From Streptomyces leeuwenhoekii (GTDB lineage: Bacteria; Actinomycetota; Actinomycetes; Streptomycetales; Streptomycetaceae): a DNA stretch of 64,000 bases. Below are positions 51,420 through 60,965 of the stretch, piece by piece. The notes beneath the pieces were generated by a model, which saw nothing but the letters and a program-made list of their open reading frames with translations, was not told the DNA's origin and ran no database searches. The translations under genes and the position numbers were made by a program. Position 1 is the stretch's first letter. Every line of letters starts with the position of its first letter. The stretch lies in NCBI RefSeq assembly GCF_001013905.1, contig NZ_LN831789.1, positions 68,227 through 132,226 of the forward strand, written 5' to 3'.

Positions 51420-52076
51420 TCAGCAACCCGTTTTGGGCTGGTAGCCGTGGAGGAAGGCCCGCACCCCGGCGGTGATGAGGGCGGTGCGGGCCGGGGCGGA
51501 CAGCGGCGCGGCGCCATGGTGGCTGTGCTCGGAGACCGAGCCGGAGGTCAGCAGCAGGAAGTGGTCGGCCGCCAAGGCGGCATCATCCACGTCCAGGGCA
51601 CCGAGGTCGGCCAGGCGGCTTAGCTGGTGGGCGAGTTCGCGCTGGGTGCGCTGCGGCCCGGACCGGTCCCACGCCTGGAGCAGGCCGTGCGGCAGGTGTG
51701 CGGCCTCGGCTCGCATCCGGCGCACGACGGCGAAGTGGTCGGCGAACTCGGCGCGCGGTCTGTTCCAGGCCGTGGCCAGGGCGAGCAGGGCCGCCTCCAG
51801 GCGGCCCTGCTCGCTCACGGGTCCCAGGTGCCGCTGGGTGAGGTCGACCAGGACGTCGGCCACTCGTGTGGAGCTGTCTTCGATGATCGCGGCGAACAGC
51901 TCCTCCTTGCCTGTGAAGTGGTTGTAGATGGTGCGGGTGGACACTTCCGCCTCGGCGGCGATGGTCTCGATGCCGGCGGCGGTGAACCCGTCACGGCCGA
52001 ACACGGCGCGGGCTGCCCTGGTGATGGCTTCACGCTTGGCGACGCGGCCTCGAGGCGTACCGGTCGTTGCGGTCAC
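51420..52076 (-). CDS. TetR-family repressor, 218 aa
   Basis: GTG 52076 follows GGGAGAGAG. REAITRAARAVFGRDGFTAA and AEAEVSTRTIYNHFTGKEEL form the TetR HTH (about 15-60). The C-terminal ligand domain is typical of AcrR-type members (AAFADHFAVVRRMRAEAAHL type helices). It is divergent from the MFS gene, with a palindrome between them, so it most likely represses that exporter. Confidence 0.9.
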   Translation of the reverse strand: MTATTGTPRGRVAKREAITRAARAVFGRDGFTAAGIETIAAEAEVSTRTIYNHFTGKEELFAAIIEDSSTRVADVLVDLTQRHLGPVSEQGRLEAALLALATAWNRPRAEFADHFAVVRRMRAEAAHLPHGLLQAWDRSGPQRTQRELAHQLSRLADLGALDVDDAALAADHFLLLTSGSVSEHSHHGAAPLSAPARTALITAGVRAFLHGYQPKTGC

Positions 52077-52096
52077 GCGCACTCTCTCCCATCTGC

Positions 52097-52108
52097 AATA
52101 CACGTATT
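52097..52108. promoter_or_regulatory. TetR operator candidate
   Basis: AATAC-AC-GTATT in the 65-base gap between divergent TetR and MFS genes, in the only A+T-rich stretch nearby. Confidence 0.6.
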
Positions 52109-52141
52109 ACTTTTCTGCCATCATCATTGTACTTTCTGGGT

Positions 52142-53557
52142 ATGGTCAACCCCAGCGAACCGGAGAAGAAGACCGCCGGCACCGATGGCTCGGACGCCGG
52201 CGACGGCGCGGCGGCGGGGCCTACGCGGTGGGGGACGGTTGCCGTCTCGGCGCTGGCCACGCTGTTGGTGGCCAGCGAACTGAGCATGGCGGCTTTCGCG
52301 CTGCCGCTCATCGCCGCTGATCTGGACGTCACCGGCAGTGCGACGGCGTGGGTGCTGCTGGCCTACCAGTTGCCCCTGGCCGCACTGGCCCTGCCCGCCG
52401 GCCGCTGGATCGACCGCAGTGATCCCCGGACCGTGTTCGCCATGTCCCTGCTCCTGATCGCCGTCGCCAGTGTGCTGGCCTCCGCCGCTCCGCAGTTCTG
52501 GCTGCTCCTTCTCGCCCGGGTGCTTCAGGGCATCGCGGCGGCCGCCTACCTTGCCGTCTATCTGCCGGTGGTGATCCTGGCCGTACGGCCGGGCCAGCGG
52601 GGCCGGGCCATGAGCTACCACGCCACGATCATGATGGTCGGCAGCATCGCCGTCGCCCCCCTCGGCGGCTGGCTGGCCGACGCCTACGGATGGCGTGCGG
52701 TGTTCTGGGTCAAGGCGCCGCTGCTGCTGGCCGCCGCCGTGCTGGGCCTGCTCACGGTGCCCGCCCGCGCCCGGGGGAAGGACGGCCCGGGTCGAGCCGG
52801 GCAGGCCCTGGCCGGGGACGTGCTGCTGATCGGTGCCGCGGTCACCGCCACGCTGGTGGTGATCGAGCAGAGCGGACAGCGCCCTGCTTGGGCGGCCGTC
52901 CTCGCCGTCCTCGCCGTCGTTCTGACCGCGGGATGGACACGCCTGGGCACTTCCCGGCCGGTCCTCATGCTCCTGCGCCGCGGTCCACTGGGATGGCCCA
53001 CGCTGGCGTTGATGCTCAACGCCTCGGTCATCGGACTGATCACCTTCCTTTTGCCGTTCTTCATCAGCGATGTGATGCAACGCGGCCCCGGGCTCCTGAG
53101 CACCGCTCTGGTCTTCTTCATCGCCACCGGTGCGCTGGTCACGCCGCTGGCCGGGCTGCTGGCCGACCGCTTCCGTCCTCTGCAGGTAGCCGCCTGGGGC
53201 GGCGCTCTGACAGTTGCGGCTCTCCTTCCGATGCTCACTCTCGCCGCGGACGCGGGCCTTGCCGACCTGGCCTGGCGGATGGTGCTGCTGGGCACCGGGA
53301 TGGCACTGTTCAACTCCCCGAACATGACCGCGATCCTGGACGCCACCCCTGAATCGCACACCGGTACCGTCGGCGGGCTCACCAACCTGGCCCGCACCCT
53401 GGGAACCACTTTCGGACCGGCCCTGGCAGCACTCGGCTGGACCCTGGGTTCCGGCGGTACAAGCGGCTTCCGAAGCGGTGTGTGGGCCCTGGTCGTCCTG
53501 ACCATGGGCGCCTTCGCAGCCCTGCTGGTCGCCAGCCGAGCAGGCCGAAGCAACTGA
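52142..53557 (+). CDS. MFS drug-export-type transporter, 471 aa
   Basis: About 14 spans, DHA2-like. LPLIAADLDVTGSATAWVLL and AYQLPLAALALPAGRWIDRS DPRTVFAM hold motif A; LLARVLQGIAAAAYLAVYLP is motif C-like; SYHATIMMVGSIAVAPLGGW LADAYGWRAVFWVKAP is typical. Proton-driven export of a toxic compound is expected. ATG 52142 lies close to its promoter and no strong RBS is seen. Confidence 0.9.
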   Translation: MVNPSEPEKKTAGTDGSDAGDGAAAGPTRWGTVAVSALATLLVASELSMAAFALPLIAADLDVTGSATAWVLLAYQLPLAALALPAGRWIDRSDPRTVFAMSLLLIAVASVLASAAPQFWLLLLARVLQGIAAAAYLAVYLPVVILAVRPGQRGRAMSYHATIMMVGSIAVAPLGGWLADAYGWRAVFWVKAPLLLAAAVLGLLTVPARARGKDGPGRAGQALAGDVLLIGAAVTATLVVIEQSGQRPAWAAVLAVLAVVLTAGWTRLGTSRPVLMLLRRGPLGWPTLALMLNASVIGLITFLLPFFISDVMQRGPGLLSTALVFFIATGALVTPLAGLLADRFRPLQVAAWGGALTVAALLPMLTLAADAGLADLAWRMVLLGTGMALFNSPNMTAILDATPESHTGTVGGLTNLARTLGTTFGPALAALGWTLGSGGTSGFRSGVWALVVLTMGAFAALLVASRAGRSN

Positions 53558-53608
53558 GCGGGTTTTGCGGGTGAAGGGGCGCTGCTGAGTAATGCGGTGT
53601 TCCGTCGG

Positions 53609-55906
53609 TCAGGTTCGGGCTGCGAGGTAGTGGGTCCAGCTGTCGTTGGCGTACCTCGCCCACGTCTCCGCTGTAGAGGGGCTGAGGCCGAACAGATCGG
53701 CGACGACGATGGGCGGGAGCGTGGTGACGGCCTCGATCATGGCGGTGTTCCGGGCGCTGAGGACGGGCAGGCCGTGCTGTCGAAGCAGGTTGCCCACCCC
53801 GTGGGGATTGCGAGGCCGATGGGGGAACTTGCCCGGCAGCAGGTAGGGGGAGGATTCGTCCAGAGCCCGGCGCATGCGGGTGGTGGTGCGTGGCTGATCG
53901 ATCTGGTCCTTGATGAGCTGACCCAACCTGGGTGGGAGCAGTACGGGGTGGCGGTCGATGGTCAGGTACGAGCCGGTGTCGTCCTGGTGGAACCGGTCCG
54001 TGGTGATTTCGATGATCTTGGCGATGGGCAGAGCGTAGAGCCGGACCAGAGCGCCGATGATGCGGACCTCGCGGGGCAGCGTGCTGTCGTTGAGGCAGCG
54101 ACGAAGCTGCTGGTCGTACTCGTGGGTGGTCTGGAAGTTGACGGCGAACGAGCGTCCTCGCCGGGGTAGTTCGAGTGAGCTGGTAAGACGCCGGGCTGCG
54201 ACCCAGCGGATGAAGGAGCCGATCACCACGTGCTGGGTGGGGTGGCTGGTAAGCCAGAGGTCGAAGTCCGCTTGCTCCAGGGAGGCCAGTTGCAGTTCAC
54301 GCTCGTCGAGCCAGGTCAGGAACTTGATGGCGGCCTGCACGTCTTTGATGTCACCCGAGGCGGCGCCGTGCGTGTAGCGGCCTCGGGTGGCGCGGCGACG
54401 GGCGTCGCGGACGACGTGCCACTCGGCGAAGGGCCGCACGATGGTGACCTGGTGACCGGGTAGCCGGGGGAGTTCGCTGGTCACCCAGCGTTCCAGTCGG
54501 GCGAGGTGTTCATTGCGCTCGGGCAGGACTCCTGCGACGACGAGCAGGGAGCGAACGTGCCGGGTGGTGGTGCCCTGCGGAAGAGTGTCGAGCAGTTCGT
54601 GAGTGATCGGCTCCGAGCGGGCGGCGATCTGGGCGAGCGCCTTGGCGGAGGGGCTGCGACGCAGCCAGCCCAGCACCGGGTAGGGATTCTCCGCGCTGTT
54701 CAGAGCGTCGGCCATGGCCTGCAGATGGTCCGGTACGTCGCCGTCCTTCCCGCTGAGAAGATCACGGACCCGTTCGTCCAAGACGCAGCGGGGACACCGG
54801 CCGTTCTCGGAGAGATCACCGGGCTGATCGCACCTGTCGCAGCGGGACCCGGGGTCGTCCTGTCCGCAGCAAGTGGCACAAAGGTCGCTGCCGTCATCTG
54901 CGCGGCCGATCATGATGCGCTGATCTCCGCATGAGGAGCAGGGCGCCGGCGTGGCACGCCGGGTCTGATAGCAGCCCGAGCAGACTGGCCCGAGCGGCCA
55001 GACCGTCTTGGTGCGCCGGTCATGGCCGCACAGAGCACAGGTGCGGATGGGGCGCGGCCAGCAGGAACGGCAGTGGAAGGCTCCCTGCCGCTGGCTGACC
55101 TGTCCGCCGTGACGCCACCGTCCGCAGACGCTGCACTCGCCCTCCGGCCCGCGGTAGCACCGGACACAGATGTCCGGCTGCCCGCCGGTGCCGCGCACCA
55201 GGATCTGCTCCACCTCGCCGCACACGCCGCACGGACGTTTCGGCCCCTCGTAGCAGGTGCCGCATACCGGCCCTGCGGGGGTTCGGGCGTTGACCCTGCG
55301 CATCCGGCCGCAGCCGACGCACATCCTCTTGATCCTCGGGGCGCAGTTGGAGCACAGAGCTGTCCCGTCTTCCCGGCGGTAGCCCGGAGGACGCACCCGG
55401 TGGCACTTCGCGCACTCGGTGACTACCAGGGGATCGCTGCGGTAGCAGCGCCGGCAGATCGGCCCGTCCTGGCGACGGGTGACGATCTGGTCGATCTGCC
55501 CGCAGCGTCCGCACGGGCGGAAGTTCTCCCGGGCCCAGCACCAACCGCAACAACGCCCTTCAGATAAACGCTCGGTAGGCAGCGGGTCCGTGCGTCCGCA
55601 GCGGACACACGTCACCCTTGCAACCGCGTCCGCGTGCCCGGCGGCGTACAACAGGTTCCGCAGCCGGACCACACTCACCGGGCCGGCGACCACCGGGACG
55701 GTCAACCCGTCGGGCGTCTGCTCCAGAAACCGGGCAAGCTCCCGAACCGGCAGGGGCCCCCACCCCTTCGCCTGTTCGACGGAAGCCTGCGCGGCCTCGG
55801 CCGACAACCCCGGCCCGACAGCCCGGCACAGGTGGGCCACCACCCAGGCCCGGGTGCCCTCCAACTCCGCCTGGGCTCCCCGCTGCCGCGGGGTTCGGTA
55901 GCTCAC
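53609..55906 (-). CDS. zinc-ribbon-array tyrosine-recombinase-like protein, 765 aa
   Basis: GTG 55906 overlaps the HTH gene stop (GTGA). Residues about 90-390 hold some ten CxxC pairs in a row (CVRCGRTDPL, CGRCGQIDQI, CAKCHRVRPP, CVGCGRMRRV, CGVCGEVEQI, CSVCGRWRHG, CALCGHDRRT, CSSCGDQRIM, CDRCDQPGDL), an array of zinc ribbons. About 430-760 resemble a phage-integrase fold: SAM-like helices, then VRLYALPIAKIIEITTDRF, ARNTAMIEAVTTLPPIVVAD and the possible Tyr in TAETWARYANDSWTHYLAAR. Several catalytic positions are unclear, so it may be a non-cutting partner of the integrase encoded two genes upstream. Confidence 0.75.
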   Translation of the reverse strand: MSYRTPRQRGAQAELEGTRAWVVAHLCRAVGPGLSAEAAQASVEQAKGWGPLPVRELARFLEQTPDGLTVPVVAGPVSVVRLRNLLYAAGHADAVARVTCVRCGRTDPLPTERLSEGRCCGWCWARENFRPCGRCGQIDQIVTRRQDGPICRRCYRSDPLVVTECAKCHRVRPPGYRREDGTALCSNCAPRIKRMCVGCGRMRRVNARTPAGPVCGTCYEGPKRPCGVCGEVEQILVRGTGGQPDICVRCYRGPEGECSVCGRWRHGGQVSQRQGAFHCRSCWPRPIRTCALCGHDRRTKTVWPLGPVCSGCYQTRRATPAPCSSCGDQRIMIGRADDGSDLCATCCGQDDPGSRCDRCDQPGDLSENGRCPRCVLDERVRDLLSGKDGDVPDHLQAMADALNSAENPYPVLGWLRRSPSAKALAQIAARSEPITHELLDTLPQGTTTRHVRSLLVVAGVLPERNEHLARLERWVTSELPRLPGHQVTIVRPFAEWHVVRDARRRATRGRYTHGAASGDIKDVQAAIKFLTWLDERELQLASLEQADFDLWLTSHPTQHVVIGSFIRWVAARRLTSSLELPRRGRSFAVNFQTTHEYDQQLRRCLNDSTLPREVRIIGALVRLYALPIAKIIEITTDRFHQDDTGSYLTIDRHPVLLPPRLGQLIKDQIDQPRTTTRMRRALDESSPYLLPGKFPHRPRNPHGVGNLLRQHGLPVLSARNTAMIEAVTTLPPIVVADLFGLSPSTAETWARYANDSWTHYLAART

Positions 55907-56229
55907 GACGGGCCGGGACGGCGGACGACAGTGCGACGCAGAGCCGCCGGAGCCGGCCCCGGTGTGCCGTCGGCGCTCTTGCGGACCTGCGCGTTGACGA
56001 CCTCCGGCTTGATCAAGTCGTTCGGTGTGCAGCCCAGGATGTCGCACAAGGCGACCAGGGTGTCCATGCTCAGGCGCTGCGGCGGCTGCGTGACCAGCCG
56101 GTACACCTGCTCACGCGAGAGCGTGATGCCGCGCTCGGCGAGCAGCGGGACCAGATCCGAGGTCTGGAACATCTCCTTTTCGGCCATGAGCTGGCGCAGC
56201 TTCCACTGGTAGCCCATCTTCTTGATCAC
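55903..56229 (-). CDS. small Cro/XRE HTH protein, 108 aa
   Basis: GTG 56229 overlaps the integrase stop and its own stop overlaps the next start. YQWKLRQLMAEKEMFQTSDL, RGITLSREQVYRLVTQPPQR LSMDTLVALCDILGCTPNDL is a full YozG/XRE-type HTH (about 8-75). The basic Pro-rich tail is short. Locked between two recombinases by overlaps, it may act as a directionality factor or control the operon. Confidence 0.85.
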   Translation of the reverse strand: MIKKMGYQWKLRQLMAEKEMFQTSDLVPLLAERGITLSREQVYRLVTQPPQRLSMDTLVALCDILGCTPNDLIKPEVVNAQVRKSADGTPGPAPAALRRTVVRRPGPS

Positions 56230-57341
56230 ACCGTCACGCTCCAGTCGCCACCCAGGCGGTCCTTCATCGACGCCTCCAGCAGCTGGTTGCGGTACTCGTT
56301 CGAGACGCCCATGTAGATGGCGGTGGTGGCCGCGTGGGAGTGACCGACCTGTTCCTGAACGAACCGGGCCGGGTAGCCGAACTCGGTCAGGTGGGTGATG
56401 TAGCTGTGGCGCAGGCAGTGCAGGTCGAGATCCTCGTCCAGGCCCGCGTCCTGCCGGGCCGCGACGAAGGATTCGTTGATCGAGCGGGGCGACAGCCGCC
56501 CGACCCGCTCGGTCACCCACAGCGCCGGGTGCCGGCCCGGTGAGAAGTGCGGCCGGATCTCCTTGATCCACTCATCGAGGACATCGACCGCCCAGTCCAT
56601 CTCGGGAACAGTCAGCACCGTGCGCCGTTTGGGAGGCGCCCCCTTCGAGGACTTCCCGAATCGCACCATCATGCTGCCGTAGGCGCCGAACTGCGGGGCT
56701 TTCCTGTTACGCCGCAGATCCACCAGGTCGACCTTGGACGACTCGGTACGGCGGGTGCCGTAGGCGTAGATCGTCTTCAACACCGCCGCGTCCCGCAACG
56801 CGGTCAAGGCACCCTTCCGCCCCTGCCCCCGCACCCTGGCCGGGCGGGCGTCAGCCGCATCGAACAGTGCCTGAACCTCGTCGTAGTCCAGAGGGCGCCG
56901 ACGGGGATCTGCCTCGTACTCCACCGTGTGCAGAACCGAGTTGCCCTCATGGAAGACCTCCTGCGGGGCCTCACCGAACCTCTCCAGACAGGTCTCGATC
57001 CAGCCGTAACGCCGGTCGAGCAAGTACTCCAGGAACAGAGAGATCGTCACCTCGTACGTGCGGGCCGTGGACATGTGGATCGGCTGCGTACCGCTGCGCA
57101 GGTGCGCGATGAATGCCTCGCCTTCCGCCGGAGTCCACTGCCACGGGTACAGCCCGGTGAACTCCTCCAGACGCTGCACCACACGCAGACGCGGATCGAT
57201 CGTCTTGGCCTTCAGGAAGCGTGCCGCCTGCTGTCGAGCCCAACCGTCTTTCATCGCCTCGAACACCGCTGCTGCCGGGTCGAGGTGCACCACATTCCGG
57301 GACAGCACAAGCCGTGCTGACCCCGGGGCCTCGGTAGTCAC
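56226..57341 (-). CDS. tyrosine-type site-specific integrase, 371 aa
   Basis: The core-binding domain is about 30-130. The catalytic set is visible: Arg in IYAYGTRRTESSKVDL (about 200), Lys region in MMVRFGKSSKGAPPKRRTVL, H-x2-R in LHCLRHSYITHL (about 312-315), His in VGHSHAATTAIYMGVS (about 335) and Tyr about 9 residues later. Normal length. GTG 57341. It is the first gene of a three-gene overlapping operon. No attachment site is recognisable next to it. Confidence 0.9.
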   Translation of the reverse strand: MTTEAPGSARLVLSRNVVHLDPAAAVFEAMKDGWARQQAARFLKAKTIDPRLRVVQRLEEFTGLYPWQWTPAEGEAFIAHLRSGTQPIHMSTARTYEVTISLFLEYLLDRRYGWIETCLERFGEAPQEVFHEGNSVLHTVEYEADPRRRPLDYDEVQALFDAADARPARVRGQGRKGALTALRDAAVLKTIYAYGTRRTESSKVDLVDLRRNRKAPQFGAYGSMMVRFGKSSKGAPPKRRTVLTVPEMDWAVDVLDEWIKEIRPHFSPGRHPALWVTERVGRLSPRSINESFVAARQDAGLDEDLDLHCLRHSYITHLTEFGYPARFVQEQVGHSHAATTAIYMGVSNEYRNQLLEASMKDRLGGDWSVTV

Positions 57342-57428
57342 GAAACCGTTGTAACGGATGCAACATTGTTGCGGCGACCTCTTCCCTCCCAGGTCACCGC
57401 CAAGAGTGAACTCTCGCCGAAGTCCGCC

Positions 57429-57665
57429 TCACCGCGCTCGGCCAGCAGTATCAAGAGTTCGAGCAGCTCGCGCAGTGTTGCATCCGGTGCAATTCATCCC
57501 GTTTGGGCCGTTGCGATACGCAGGGAGCCCGACCTCGTACCGCCAGCCGTCGGGCGTCTGGCGCCGGGACCACAGGCGGGCGACGACCTCCTGGTCCCCG
57601 GGCAGCAGCACCCGGATGGGCACCGGCAGCGGCTCGGGGGCGGAGGACGTCGGCATGTCCCCCAT
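57429..57665 (-). CDS. possible 78-aa protein with CxxC
   Basis: A minus-strand frame with GPLP-type start region, PIRVLLPGDQEVVARLWSRR QTPDGWRYEVGLPAYRN and MNCTGCN. The pattern of a short beta-rich domain with C-terminal CxxC resembles small Streptomyces hypothetical proteins. No strong RBS; the start could be ATG 57665 or 57656. Confidence 0.45.
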   Translation of the reverse strand: MGDMPTSSAPEPLPVPIRVLLPGDQEVVARLWSRRQTPDGWRYEVGLPAYRNGPNGMNCTGCNTARAARTLDTAGRAR

Positions 57666-57755
57666 CGTACGGACGAGCGCCGGGACGCCGACGATCGGCA
57701 CGGCCTGCACGGGCACCGGCCTCTGTCCACAGGCGCCCCATGGCCGACTGGTCGC

Positions 57756-58344
57756 ATGAACGATCACGAGCAGCAGCCGGCGCCGCGCCGGGGCAAGGTC
57801 CTGGAGGCCCTCGCGCGGGCGGAGCGGAAGGTGTTCACCCGGCCCGCACCGAAATCCGCAAAGGCTCAGGTGAATTTCCTCCTCACGCGGGTGAAGGGGG
57901 CGACGCAGGCCCTGGCGGAGCGCCTGGGCGTCTCGCGCCGCACGGTGGAGCGCTACCGTGCCGGGGAAGCTGACGACCCCGCAGAAGCGCCTCCAAGCCG
58001 CCTTGGTGGAGGAGACGGAATCCGAGTGGCAACCGCAGGTCAGAGCGCGGGTGCGCGAACAGGCAGCCACCTCCAACGGCATGATGGTGGACGTGACGGC
58101 CTACTTCGGGTTCACCGGCAAAGGCAGTTCGGATGACGGCCGCGAGCGCCAGATCACCACGGCGATCTCGCCCACCTACGCGAAGCAGATCCTCGAACTC
58201 CAGGAGGCCGGTGCGACGGAGGAGGAGCTGCATCCGATCGTCGCTGAGGCCATCACCGAGTCGTATTTCACGGAATGGGGCACCCGCGCCGCTGGCCTGC
58301 GCGCGGATTTCACACACGTCCAGTCCATAGAATTCCGGTTCTGA
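57756..58344 (+). pseudogene. second tpg, one-base frameshift
   Basis: Frame 1 gives KVFTRPAPKSAKAQVNFLLT and AERLGVSRRTVERYRAG, the Tpg N-terminus and HTH. One extra G in the GGGG run at 57963-57966 shifts the frame; from there frame 2 continues as KLTTPQKRLQAALVEETESE, WQPQVRARVREQAATSNGMM and YFTEWGTRAAGLRADFTHVQ SIEFRF. Without the extra G the product would be about 195 aa, normal for Tpg. No tap precedes it. It may be inactivated or a homopolymer error. Confidence 0.85.
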
Positions 58345-58477
58345 CCCGGCCGAATTCAAGAACTGCTAGAAACATGTCCGTGAGCCAATGCACGATAGTT
58401 GTCACCAAGGCAGACGTGCTGTCACCAGGGCCAGGGGGCGGCGAGTGCTGAGCAGAGTTCTGGACCACGGTGCAGTC

Positions 58478-59899
58478 TCAGCTGTCCACCCCGGCTTCCC
58501 ACTTGCGCCGGCGCAGCATGTGGTCGCTGAAGAGGTGTCGGCTCCGGTCGAGCAGTTCGCCCACCTCCGCGTCGCCGCGCCGCCCGTCCGGCGACGGATG
58601 CCAGCGCTGCACTGATTGCGCGGCCCAGGTGCGCAGCTTCATATCCGGGTCCCCGAGCAGACCGACCGCCGCCCGTAGCGCCACGATGCCGCCGCGGGCG
58701 TCGAGCAGCCGGAACGCGCCGACGCGGACGTGCCGCGGCCGCTCGGAGCTGGTGCGCTCCAGTAGCCAGTCGGCGGGCAGTTCCTTGGCCGAGGGCAGCA
58801 GGGCGGTGGCGGTCTCGCGGACGACCCCGGCGGCAGGGTCGTCGAGGAGCGGCTGCAACTGCTTCGCATCCGCGCAGTCCAGCGCCCGCAACCCTGCCAC
58901 CGCTCGCGCCCGCACCCCGGCTGCCGGGTGCACGAGCAGCGGCCGCAGCAGCCCGGCGTCCGCGCGGTTCCCGCACTCGGCCAGCCCGATGACCGAACCG
59001 GGCGGCAACTCGGGGTCGTCCGGCGCCGTGCACCGCTCCCGATACCAGGCCGCCGGGTCACCACCCTGCTGTCGTACGACATACCGGGCACAAGCACGCA
59101 CGAGCGCGGAACGGTCACTGAGAAACGGCTCCGCCTGCTCTGGCCGCCCCGCCCGTCTCAGCGCGGTGACGCCTGCCGAACGGACACGCGGGTTGCGTGC
59201 GGACAGCAGTGGAAGCAGCACACCCTCGTAATCATCCTCATCCCCCAGAGCCGTGAGCGCCGCTGTGGCACACAAGTCCTGGACCACGGTGTCCTGATCC
59301 CCGGCGGCCGCACGGGCCAGCTCAGCGGGACGGAGCAGCCGGCCCTCGATGGCCAGCCGATACGCGAACCGCCGAACGATGCGGTCGGAGTCAGCGAAGA
59401 GAACAGCGAACTGCCCGTGAGACGCCTGGCGCAGGATCTGGCCGAGTACATCGACACCGAAGGCACCTCTGTCGCGGCGGCCGACGCGGAGGATGAGCGG
59501 CGCGAGGTCGAGGGCAGAGTCCACATTCAGGGCCTCGCACAGCAACCGCCGCGCGTGCTCGCGCACCGGGCCCGCCCAGTCGGCGCAACGGATCACGACC
59601 AACGGCAGCAGACGGGGGTACCGCACCGACTGACGCACCGCCTCCTGACGGATCCTCCCGTCGCGGTGGCAGAGGGCGAGTGCGAGCCGGGACTCGCCGA
59701 CCTGAGTCAGGTCGGCAGGCAGCGGGGCGGAGTGCTCCCACCCCGGCAGGAACTGCGGGCGGTGCCAGGCCACCTCACGCACTCCTGCGTCCAGCGCGAG
59801 CCAATCAGCGGGGTCAGCGACATCAAGCGTGCTTTGAAGCGGCGCACCACCCGCGAGCCGCTTCGCTGCCACCGCCCCGTCCTCGATGTCCTCAAGCAT
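58478..59899 (-). CDS. HEAT-repeat protein, 473 aa
   Basis: ATG 59899 follows GGAGGGGCGGGA. From about residue 80 on there are repeated pairs of helices of about 30-40 residues (RIRQEAVRQSVRYPRLLPLV; NPRVRSAGVTALRRAGRPEQ; AAGVRARAVAGLRALDCADA; AAGVVRETATALLPSAKELP; DPDMKLRTWAAQSVQRWHPS), typical HEAT/PBS-lyase repeats. Such proteins are scaffolds. No enzymatic domain is fused. Divergent from the gene at 59972. Confidence 0.85.
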   Translation of the reverse strand: MLEDIEDGAVAAKRLAGGAPLQSTLDVADPADWLALDAGVREVAWHRPQFLPGWEHSAPLPADLTQVGESRLALALCHRDGRIRQEAVRQSVRYPRLLPLVVIRCADWAGPVREHARRLLCEALNVDSALDLAPLILRVGRRDRGAFGVDVLGQILRQASHGQFAVLFADSDRIVRRFAYRLAIEGRLLRPAELARAAAGDQDTVVQDLCATAALTALGDEDDYEGVLLPLLSARNPRVRSAGVTALRRAGRPEQAEPFLSDRSALVRACARYVVRQQGGDPAAWYRERCTAPDDPELPPGSVIGLAECGNRADAGLLRPLLVHPAAGVRARAVAGLRALDCADAKQLQPLLDDPAAGVVRETATALLPSAKELPADWLLERTSSERPRHVRVGAFRLLDARGGIVALRAAVGLLGDPDMKLRTWAAQSVQRWHPSPDGRRGDAEVGELLDRSRHLFSDHMLRRRKWEAGVDS

Positions 59900-59971
59900 T
59901 CCCGCCCCTCCAGCAGTCGTACCAGGTGATCGTAGGGGCGGGGTTCGCGTAGGGCGCGCGAAATACGGCCC

Positions 59972-60738
59972 GTGACCACCGAGGGCCGCCGCCCGGCACC
60001 CCGCCCACGCGTCGCCGCGCTCCGCGAGCCGGTCGACCCCGCCCGCATCGGCCGACGCGTCGCACGGCGGCGGGCGAAGGGCATGGGCGCCGCCGCCGTC
60101 ACCCGCGCCCTCGAGGACGCCCGGTTCGACGCGCGGCAGGACTCCCGGCACGAGGACCTGGCCGCCGACGAGCGCGGCCGGGCGGAGCTGGCGGAGTGGG
60201 AGCGCATCGACCAGATGCTCGCCGCCGCTGCGCCGGGCGCCGTGTACGACCCGGACACCGACGAGGTCGTCCGGGCCGAGCTCATCGCCGAGGCCGCGGC
60301 CGACCGGGAGGCCGCCGTGCGCGAGGCGCAGCGGATCGCGGCCCGCGCCGACGAGCTCCAAGCGCTGCGCGAGCTGGGCACGCTGAAGCAGGCAGAGCCC
60401 CGCGAGGGCGACGAAGCCGTCCGCGACGAGCTCACCCGCCGTGCCGGGTTGTACGTCCAGGCCGACATCGACCCCTGGCTCGCCGCGCCCTGGCCGCGCA
60501 CCGCGGGCACTACGCCGACCCGGCAACCCGCGAGGCCGCCGCCGGCCTCCTGCCGCAGCCGGTCCTCGCGCACGCCGCGCTGCTGGCCGCGATCGCCCGC
60601 CTGGTCCCGGCCGCCGCGCCTGGCGAGCTGGCGGTCGTAGCCCGGCCCGGCGCCGCCGAATCCGAGGCCACCGCCGGCCTCGCCGCGCTCCTCACCCGCG
60701 CCACCGAGCCGGCCGTCCCCGCAGAGAGCCCGACGTGA
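59972..60738 (+). pseudogene. helical plasmid protein, frameshifted
   Basis: GTG 59972. The first frame is a charged helical protein (VTRALEDARFDARQDSRHED; AADREAAVREAQRIAARADE; RRAGLYVQADIDP). At about 60475 it loses similarity of composition, and another frame carries on as RRALAAHRGHYADPATREAA AGLLPQPVLAHAALLAAIARL to the stop at 60736-60738, which overlaps the next GTG. One missing or extra base near CGACCCCTGG explains it. Family unknown. Confidence 0.6.
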
Positions 60739-60965
60739 CCCACGACCAGGAGCCGGAGGTCGTCGCCGTCTGGCACACCGCCAGCGCCGTCGGCCGGCAC
60801 TTCGAGGCGCTGCTCGCCGACGGCACCGTCCACGCGTGGACCGAGCCGCCGTTCGGCGAGACGTACTACCCCGGCGAGGAAGACCCCGACTACAACCCCA
60901 TCTGCGACTGTCCGGCCGTCCCGCGCCGGTTCTGCATGAGCTGCGCGGCCTGCGCCGCCTGCTGA
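60735..60965 (+). CDS. 76-aa protein with Cys-rich end
   Basis: GTG 60735 overlaps the TGA of the preceding frame, supporting that frame as the real end of that gene. The C-terminus has CDCPAVPRRFCMSCAACAAC, seven Cys in twenty residues, a likely metal site. Family unknown. Confidence 0.6.
   Translation: MTHDQEPEVVAVWHTASAVGRHFEALLADGTVHAWTEPPFGETYYPGEEDPDYNPICDCPAVPRRFCMSCAACAAC

Noticed and set aside
53597..54169. A plus-strand frame opposite the recombinase-like gene
   Set aside because: It is antisense to a gene with clear zinc ribbons and overlap-coupled starts.
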